From Elephas maximus indicus (taxonomy: Eukaryota; Chordata; Mammalia; Proboscidea; Elephantidae), in the NCBI RefSeq assembly GCF_024166365.1, contig NC_064822.1, forward strand, positions 145,396,823-145,460,822: DNA of 64,000 bases, read 5' to 3'. Positions within the stretch are counted from its first letter, which is position 1. The number at the start of each line of letters is the position of its first letter. The position numbers and the translations under genes were made by a program. Shown one piece after another: positions 56,196 through 64,000 of this stretch. The notes below the pieces were generated by a model. That model worked only from the letters and a program-made list of their open reading frames with translations, did no database searches and was not told where the DNA came from.

Positions 56196-57154
56196 TAAAT
56201 CTTTAAGGAAACAAACTGTTTACGCACACACATATTTGATTATTAATTTACACTGGTGATTCTGTGGGCTTTTGTCTTGTCATCAGCACTTAACTTTTCA
56301 GCACTAATACACCCCATGGTAACACCGAATCCCCGGCTGCTGTGATTCTGAAATAGCTACAACCTTTTGGATTCCAGCATGAATCAGGAACACAGTTTGT
56401 CTTCCTAATCTCTTTGTTGCTGCTCAGCATACTAAAAGTACTTGTTTAAAATGCCCATAATGGTGCAGCTGTTTATCATAGGATAAGACTGCTTTTTCCT
56501 AAAACAGGTGCCTTCATGATATTAGAAAAGGACAAAGTTCACGCCTAGAGTGATCTGATAAAAGAAAAATCTGGCTGACAAACCTTCTTTCTTGTACTTT
56601 TATTATATTTGCCTAAATGCTTTTAACATAGTAGAATTCATCTTTTAAGCATTTCAGTTCTCTCTTGGAAGCTATGAATTGTATCAGTTTTGTGTACTTA
56701 CTTTAATGGCTTCACAAGAGTGATAAGTGTGGCGGCCTTGATGGAAAGGATGAGCAGGTTATTGAATCTAAAGACCCCTCCTCTGTGAATGGCTGTCATC
56801 ATTTAGGATCCTGTCTGGAAAAAGTAGAGGGGCATATAATTAGGAATTGTATACTTTATGTTTTTCATAGCATGAAAAAGGCATAACATCTTTGAATAAT
56901 TATGGGTATAACCATCTATCATTATGAACAATGATAGATGGTTTCTTTGAAATTTTTTGTATGCACGTTTGAGGAATAAACAGCTACATTTCAGTAATTC
57001 ACCAATTATAGATACTACTAGACTTTTTTTTTTTTTTACTAGACATGGGTCCTTATATATATGGTGTATAATATGTACACAGCAGATGCTCATCCTTGGG
57101 AATAGGCATGCAGCCTAATACTACCAGTCCTTTCCTACCTGTACTTTTAGCATG

Positions 57155-57311
57155 TTTGGAAACCCTGGTGGTGTAGTGGCTAAGTACTATGGCTGCAAAC
57201 CAAAGGGTCGGCAGTTCAAACCCACTAGGCACTCCTTGGAAACTCTACGGGGCAGTTCCGCTCTATCCTCTAGGGTCGTTATTAGTCGAAATCAACGGGT
57301 TTGGTTTTTTT
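57155..57311 (+). repeat. Full AfroSINE
   Basis: 'aaccctggtggtgtagtggc' head, 'ggtcggcagttcaaaccca' B box and tail 'aatcaacgggtttggttttt'. Confidence 0.93.
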
Positions 57312-60300
57312 ATTTGGTGAAGTATTTGAATCTTGGAGTTTGATGATAGAGACTTAAGAAAATGCCGATAATTTGTTCTCTGGCAGGTTAAATTTCTCTC
57401 GAATTTACCTGTTTCTTTGTTAACTGTTAATCTCTTACTCATGTATATTTTGACATTCACTTATATTTAAAACTTTTATTGGGACTCTGTGGCCTTCTTT
57501 CCCAGAATATCTGTGCTTAGAATACATGGTAGGTGGCTTGTATTGGCCTTATTCTTGGTCTGGTGCTCACTGGTTCTTCATTCATACCTGTGGAACCTTT
57601 GGAACACTTTACCCAATGGGCTCCTTATTGTCCAGGTGTTTTTCTGAGAGGTCTGCGTCAGCAGAACTCTCTGCCTCAACTAGCTATAGGATTCTAAACT
57701 TTTGCCTTCAGAGATGTTTGTAGTTTCTAGGTGATTAATTTCAGCAACATGCTGCACAATCGAATTTCTATTGATCTCCTTTCCTGCCCTTTTCTCCTCT
57801 CTGGCAGTTTAACCTTTCAATCACATTTGTCAGTTTCTCTGGTACTCTAGGTATCTCAGAAAAAAAGGTGTAAATGTTCCTTACAGTCTTTCATAAACTT
57901 TTTGTGCTTACTTTTTGAGTTTACCACCGTGACATCTTTTCTTTACAGGTACAAGGGAACATATAGAGCAAACTTATTTACTCAGGGTAATTTTGAAGAA
58001 GGAAGGAACACTAAAATCATATGTTTTCAAGATTCTACATTAAAATTGCTGTCAGGTTTTTGGAGTAATTTATTCTATTCAAGGGCACCTTGTAAATTAC
58101 AGTTTACTTGAACAACTAGAAGTGAATTTTTGTTAAAGATGAGATGCAGTGAGGTGTTTTGATTGACTCATGTCTAAAAAATTACTGTTGAAAAGAGACA
58201 AGAATTGAAAATTCTAACCGACTTCAGATCCCATATTATCGTGGAATCAAATGAAATTTTACGTATAGTCATTTGGTTAGACACATATGACAATTGTTTG
58301 AGTGCATTGCTACTGTGTCTGTTTTTGAAGTACCTTAGTATTTGGCAGAGGAAATGCTATTATGATAACCTGACATAGTCTTTTGTTTCTTGATTTCTTT
58401 GCCATGGCGTTTATGATATCAGAGTGAGACAGGGTATGGAGTGTGGCAGGCCATGTTTTACAGTAAAGCAGACAGACTAAATGGCATGATTTGTCAAATG
58501 AAACATGTATTAGTGCCCTCGGAAAAGCAGCTGTGTGCTAGTTGTTGTGACCAAATAAAGTGTTTCTGTCATCGCTGTCAGATCCCTTTGTATTTGATGG
58601 TTATCCCATTTCCTCATTTCTGTGGAATCTATTATAATAATATGTCATTATTCTTCAGGACCATCAAGTTAAAAAAAAGTGAGTTCAGTATACGGTTATG
58701 GTCATGGTGTTTTTTATTTTAAACTAATATATAGAAACATTGCCTTAGAGGTGAAGGAACTTACTGAGATTTGTAATTGGGAAAAATTCACAAGCTTTGA
58801 TGATGGAAGTGCTTTTTCTTTTGCTTAATTGTGATTCTGGGATTATTGACTTCTTTAGAAGTAGCAATTTTTGACTGTACTAGCCTAGAAATTCTCACTT
58901 GGCGTCACTTAGGAGCGTTGTAACTTCAGAGGATGTGTTCTTTGTTGTAGAGCAGCCACTGGGGCACAATATGGCTCTTGACATTTTCAACAGCATTAAA
59001 TGGTGGGGCCGAAGTATTTCAAACAGCCATGTTTCATTCAACATTGTTTAAAAATCCAGTGGGAAGAATGGCAATCCATATACCCTGAATGCTTGGAATT
59101 CTTTGGGTATTCATTTTAAATGCAGTTCACAACCTGCAGAATAAGAATGTTCGTTTTGGGGGCTTTTTTTTTTTTTTGGAAGTTGAATTAGGCTAGTCAA
59201 AGTTATACGGCTTTGTCTTATGGAATTTTTATTTTTTCAATTGTGATGATGTATTCTATAAAGAGGCTGAATGAATGCGAATCATAGCCCTATTTTCTGT
59301 CTTCTTTTTGTTTGTTTGAATCTATCAGTCAGGTTATACGTTGATGTTTAAGTTGCTGTTGTGAAGGGTATTGTTATTTAGATTCTAAGAACACTCAAGA
59401 TTATAAAAACTAGGTTTTGAGAGAGGCAGATAAGTGAAAACTCTTTGGGAAAAATAAACATCTTGTTTTTGTTAATTTCCAGTTTGTTCCACCATGAATG
59501 CATGTCTACCCTGCTTTCTTTTCTGTTAGTGGTATCTCTGGGATTAAAAATGAGAGTCAATAGTTAAACCATTTAGTAACAGGCTTCTGCAGAATGGAGT
59601 GGGACTTGTTGGATGTCAGTACGTGTTGAAGTGACATTCCTGAAAATTGTATCCTCTGCAGGGGGTCCCTGAGGTACTGGCTGTATAGATTACATCCACA
59701 GGCTTGACGGCATTTCTCAGTTTGGGGAGCATGCTCATCATTACAGTCATTTGGGATGAGGAGCCGAGAAGTAGGGCTGGCAGCTACAACCAGCAGTACT
59801 GGTTCCTCTGGGCCCTTTCTCATTGTTTTGCAAACTGTCTTTTGGCTACTTCTGCTTTCCTGTGTTCAGCTTTAAAAAGTATTATAAATACTGAGCCTGC
59901 TCCTTTGGATCATACAAGATGTCTTATGGTTGAATACTTAGGTCCAAATATTTTGTCAAGTGTTTTTCTTTCAGTACAGGATGCTCCCCTCCTCCCCCCA
60001 AATAATTAACTACAGGACTCTTCTACCAGAGCGGTTGAAAGGAGCTCATTTTGACAAAGCAAGGTTCTGTTGACAAATTTGCCACCTATAAATTTGCAGA
60101 AGAAAATTTCTCAGGTGATGAAGAAGTTTAATCAGGCAAAAGACATTTTTATTTGAGGAAATAGGTCCTTTAAAAAAAAAAAAAAGGTCCTTTAGAGAGA
60201 AGCAAGTATTTATAGCTTTTGTGAAAAACTGGTAATACCTGAATTCATTTGGTAAACTTCATTTAAAATACAGAGGTTATTCTTCTCATGTTATTGAAAG

Positions 60301-60949
60301 GAAAAAAATGGTACTAAATTATGTCACTGAAATAAGGGTTAAAGTTTAACTCAGTTTTATTGGGATACGTACTGACTTAGCAAAAAAAAGATAAATTTGA
60401 GATTTGAATAAAAATTTATTGAAGACGATAATGTATAGCCAAGTATTGCCAGCCTGAATTTACCGTGAATATCTAATTTTCTAGGTAAAATATCCCATTA
60501 AAATTATCTTTTTAGGTTTGCATCTTTTTATCTGTGTATTACTAATCTTTGCATTTTTTTGTCTTTAAACAATAATAGTATTTTTGCTTTTGTCTATATG
60601 AGCAGAAAATGAATTTTTGCTAAGTATTTTAAAACCTTGTATATATCATTAGCATAAAAATTGTAAAACATTTCTGTGAGTTTTTAGTGGCTACTTTTAA
60701 ATATATGCCTGATATGATGTGGATGCCTGTGGCAGGCAGAGGGGCTTTAGACCTGGTCCTCTCTTACTACTTGATTTCCCCAGACCTCCTTCATCTCGTG
60801 ATATGAACAATTGACTTTATTTAAAAACAGTCTAAGGCCTTATTTTCTTTGAACCTGAGGCATCTCCCTATGCCTCTCCTAAGATATATCTGAGTTGGCT
60901 CTCTTGCTGTATCTCTTTATATCTGCATATATCTATATGTCTGTAGACC

Positions 60950-61066
60950 TGGTGTGTCCCCAATTCCAGTCTACATGTGAATCACCTGTCCTTGTCAAAA
61001 TGTAGATGCAGCTTCAGTTTGTCTGGGGATGGGCCTGAGACTCTGCATTTCTAACATATTTCCGTG
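60950..61066 (+). repeat. MER5A-like hAT element
   Basis: 'gtctacatgtgaatcacctg', 'ctggggatgggcctgagact' and 'ctgcatttctaaca' follow MER5A. The next LTR inserted at its end. Confidence 0.7.
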
Positions 61067-61431
61067 TGTAATGGTCGACTTTATGTGACCAGGCTCTCGT
61101 GGTCAGTTGTTTTGTCAAACACTAGCCTAGATGTTGCTATGAAGTTATTTACCTGTGGTTAATATTTACAATCAGTTGACTTTAAGCAGATGATAATGGT
61201 GAGCCTCATCCAATCAGTGGAAGGCCTTAAGAGCCAAAAGTAAGGTTTCCTTAAATAGAAGGAATTCTGCCTCAAAACTGTAGCATAGACATCTTGCTGG
61301 AGTTTCCAGCCTGCTGCCTGTCCTACAGATTTTGAACTTGCCAGCCCCCACTATCGCATCAGTGAATTCCTCAAAATAAATCTCTCTCCCTTTCTCTCTG
61401 TTGGTTTCTCTGGAGAACCCTGACTAATACA
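61067..61431 (+). mobile_element. MLT2-type ERVL solo LTR
   Basis: 'ggtcgactttatgtgaccag', 'gcctcatccaatcagtggaa', 'cctcaaaataaatctctctc' (poly-A signal) and the end 'gagaaccctgactaatac' are the MLT2 pattern. Confidence 0.87.
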
Positions 61432-62048
61432 CTGGATGAAGCCAGTACTGCTGGTTCATAGAGCAGACTTTGAGTAGTAAGGCTGTACATTGTCTAAATA
61501 TATTACAGATAAGCTCAGGGTGTTTATAGATGTTTGGAAAGATTGCCTGAGTTCCTGGGTTTAAAAAAAAAAAAAGAGCGATTGAAGGTAAGGTGCGTCC
61601 ATTCTGTATATGAATTTAGCTAATTTATTTAATCTGTATGTTTTGCTTTTTTTGTCCAATAATAACATCTTCTTTAAAGTGATCGTATATATGGGTTTGA
61701 TATTGAGTGTAGTTTTTGAAAACATGGAGAGTTTTTTGAAATCCTGGGAGACAATCTCTGTCGAAATGTCTGTCACCATTATGTATAACAATATCATCTT
61801 GGTAACATTACTGTGAAACAGGTAGGAGACAGGTGTTGGATTCTGATTTTGACAAATAGATCCTAATGCCTAGACTAAATCTCTAGAGTCAGTGCTTTTT
61901 TTGGTTTGGGTTTTTGGACAATACATTGTAAATAAATTTGGCTTGCGTAGTGTGAAGTCTTTATAGCCTTTAGGCAGTCAGCAAAATATAGGTGTTCGGG
62001 CAGCTGGAAGTTGGAAATGTAAAGAATTACTAGTGATATTCAGACATC

Positions 62049-62219
62049 CGCCAAAAACCAAACCAAACCCAGTGCCATCGAGTCGATTCCGACTCATAGT
62101 GACTCTATAGGACAGAGTAGAACTGCCCCATAGAGTTTCCAAGGAGCACTTGGCGGATTCAAACTGCTGACCCTTTTTTATCAGCCATAGCTCTAAACCG
62201 CTACACCACCAGGGTTTCC
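62049..62219 (-). repeat. Full AfroSINE with 11-bp target-site duplication
   Basis: Near-consensus copy ('gccatcgagtcgattccgac' to 'accaccagggtttcc'), flanked by attcagacatc (62,038-62,048) and attcatacatc (62,220-62,230). Confidence 0.95.
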
Positions 62220-62469
62220 ATTCATACATCAGGTAATGCTAAAAATGCTGAGGCTATCTACACAGGATTGGATATGCTTGGGCTCATATGAGCTTTTAGC
62301 CTGGTACACTTAAACTTTAGTCTTTGGGCAACTCAGTTAAAGCCCTATATAGCTGAAGTTTTACATACTTAATAGAAATATTTTCAGTAGAACTTTTTCT
62401 AAAATGAGTTATGCTTATTCTTTTTTAAGAAAAAAAAAAAAACTGTACTACATAGTTGAGGCAGTGTTG

Positions 62470-62690
62470 TGAATGATCCCTGTGCTAAGATAAAAGATGA
62501 GAGTTCTATTCTTGGTATTAACCACTTTACTAGTTAAGTGCTTTGGGCTACTCAGCTCTCTACAACTCCGTCATTTTGTTGATCAGAAAGTGAAAATAAT
62601 AATAACAGCTGGAGACTATGGAAGGAGTGAGGATCAAATGAAACAATATGATGAACGTTCTCTGTGCATTCTAAAAAACTAAAACTGCGT
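62470..62690 (+). repeat. Possible MIR
   Basis: 'ttgatcagaaagtgaaaata', 'gagtgaggatcaaatgaaac' and 'ctctgtgcattct' suggest MIR, diverged. Confidence 0.45.
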
Positions 62691-63419
62691 GGTCACATAT
62701 TAGATATAAAAGGTGTTGGGCCAGAGGGCTGAATGACTCAGTTTACCGCCTCACTCTCTTCTCCCTCAAGAACAGAGCTGTATTCTACCTCCATGTTGTT
62801 GCTATCTCTTCTCCTGGAGTCTGAAGTTGATCTGCTGCTGTTCCAGTTTCTCCTGCTATGCCCCCAGCCCTGTCTCTGCTGCTAATCTGTCCACCCTTGT
62901 GATCAACATCCCCTTAGTCTTAACACATAAGCAGTTCTCCTCTCCTCTCTCTCCTGTTGCTTTTTCCTCATTTCTTGCACTCAGTGCACTAAGGCTTATT
63001 TTGAATAGATATTCTGGCCGATCCAAGCACCTTTTTCTTTCTGCAGGGTAAAAGGACCAATTACAGTGCATTGGGTGTAAATAATCTTTGGCACTTTGGT
63101 TCTGCTTGGCAGGGCATATTGTGACTAGACGCTCGTGGGCTCCTTCTTCAATGCCAAAACCTTTTTCTTTTTGGAATGTGTTCAGACTCAGAGCTGAACT
63201 GGCAGCCTGGCGGTTAGGAAAGCTGTATGTCAGATAAACTGAAGTTTTCTTACATTGCAGTATTTGTTGATCAGTCATGTATTGAGAATTTGCAGTGAGT
63301 ATTTATTTGCTTAGCACATGTACTAGATGGAAATATTTCATACCTGAATCGGATAATGCATTTTTGGTAACTAGCTAGAAAATATTTCTTTTTCTTACAC
63401 GTTTTCAAGCTGTAGCTTG

Positions 63420-63655
63420 GTGAAGAGTAACGACTATAAGGATTTTAGAATCAGTTGGTCTGGAATTCTAATCCCAGAACTATTACTTGTTAGCTTTGTA
63501 ATTTTGGTTGTTACTAAGACTCTGAGCTTTTGCTCTCTGTTCTGTGGAAAGAGGATAATATCACCTGTTTCCTAGAGTTATCAGGAGAATTTAATGAGGT
63601 AACTTACGTAAAGTGCCTGGTGCAGTGTCTGGTGTCTAGGATACTTAGGAAATAT
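63420..63655 (+). repeat. MIR SINE
   Basis: 'ttttagaatcagttggtctg', 'aatcccagaactattacttg' and 'aaagtgcctggtgcagtgtc' follow MIR. Confidence 0.82.
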
Positions 63656-63818
63656 TCCTCTTGATCAGGAAATTACCCATTAACTATACTGCTGATAGTT
63701 TAAAAATCACTATATAGTAACACCTGAAGGTATTACAGAGCATTAGAGATTTTTTTTGAAAGCCAGTATGCAAAAATTAAACTTATTTCTAGTAATATTT
63801 GACTTTGTATTTCAGATA

Positions 63819-63872
63819 ACCGGAAAAAAACCCACTGCCGTTGAGTCGATTCAGACTCATAGTGACCCTATA
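63819..63872 (-). repeat. Very short AfroSINE with perfect 11-bp duplication
   Basis: Only the last ~54 bases of an AfroSINE ('gccgttgagtcgattcagac'), flanked by tatttcagata at 63,808-63,818 and 63,873-63,883. Confidence 0.88.
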
Positions 63873-64000
63873 TATTTCAGATAGATGTAGGAAAACTGAA
63901 AGAGTTCAATGTACTGCGTTAACTAACAATAATTTTTGGATTTAGACTTCATCCTGACTTTAAAACTTGGAGAAATGTTGAAACCATTAATTACACACAT

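Larger units (their letters stand above)
50961..64000 (+). other. TMTC2: TMTC2 intron 1 (5' portion, continues past window)
   Basis: Everything after the donor at 50,961 is read as intron: no frame resembles TMTC2 exon 2, and no matching acceptor is found. It is AT-rich. It contains six AfroSINE pieces, MIR copies, a MER5-like piece, an MLT2-type LTR and several (CA/TA)n tracts. The stretches 51.2-52.7, 52.9-55.5, 57.3-60.9 and 62.7-63.4 kb show no repeat I can name. Confidence 0.85.

Noticed and set aside
62827..63051. Possible later TMTC2 exon or lncRNA exon near a 'tttctttctgcag' acceptor-like site (63,031-63,047)
   Set aside because: The following sequence does not resemble TMTC2 exon 2 and the frame has no supporting donor.
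1..64000. CRISPR arrays, operons or a prokaryotic defence system
   Set aside because: No regularly spaced repeats with unique spacers and no prokaryotic gene structure; all long frames outside TMTC2 belong to retrotransposons.

Overview
This is mammalian nuclear DNA. Introns and interspersed repeats dominate and there is no bacterial-style gene packing. The repeats point to Afrotheria, most likely a paenungulate such as an elephant. About 18 copies of the tRNA-headed AfroSINE family are present, in both orientations, ending in variants of 'ctatgagtcggaatcgactc'. At least six RTE-clade LINE copies of the kind known from Loxodonta (RTE1_LA type) are present, plus afrotherian-type L1 copies. The species is inferred from repeat families only.

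Only one cellular gene is supported. A CpG island at about 49.8-51.1 kb holds the first coding exon of TMTC2 (plus strand, start codon 50,878, splice donor at 50,961). The rest of the window, to 64,000, is the beginning of its first intron. TMTC2 encodes an ER multi-pass O-mannosyltransferase with TPR repeats. Only its first 27 codons are here, ending in the YDD acidic motif. Upstream of the start codon are short upstream ORFs, one of which overlaps the start codon out of frame, a G-quadruplex-type purine run and a second strong splice-donor match.

Layout. 1-5.9 kb: AfroSINE pieces, MER5-like pieces, a MIR, and an ERVL-type LTR sitting inside an inverted-repeat-ended DNA element. 5.9-9.5 kb: an RTE LINE whose 5' half is inverted (twin priming), with a second RTE inserted in its 3' end. 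10.3-15.6 kb: an AfroSINE with target-site duplication, two more RTE copies (one internally deleted), and an MLT1-like LTR split by a retroposon. 16.7-17.9 kb: an ancient LINE-like repeat. 19.6-26.9 kb: a complete 7.3-kb L1 on the minus strand with a 15-bp target-site duplication. Its GC-rich 5' UTR is built from tandem monomers and its ORF1 and ORF2 are broken by a few point lesions. 27.4-29.7 kb: a nearly complete but internally deleted RTE (minus). 31-33.3 kb: a stack of nested AfroSINEs that splits a tRNA-Gly-like sequence into three pieces, then a short RTE derivative and a perfect 123-bp tandem duplication. 37.3-38.9 kb: an older 5'-truncated L1. 41-45.7 kb: a solo LTR with 5-bp duplication, an LTR with a tRNA-Leu primer-binding site, an RTE fragment and AfroSINEs. 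46-49.7 kb: mostly unique gene-proximal sequence. 50-64 kb: TMTC2 promoter, exon 1 and intron 1 with scattered AfroSINEs, MIRs and an MLT2-type LTR.

No operon, CRISPR array or undescribed protein system is present. The points most worth following are the overlapping upstream ORF of TMTC2, the small ORF whose stop overlaps the L1 ORF2 start (ATGA), the tandem-monomer L1 promoter, the repeated 5'-to-3' internal deletions in RTE copies, and the split tRNA-Gly. All calls come from reading the sequence and from memory of family consensus sequences. No alignment or database search was run.
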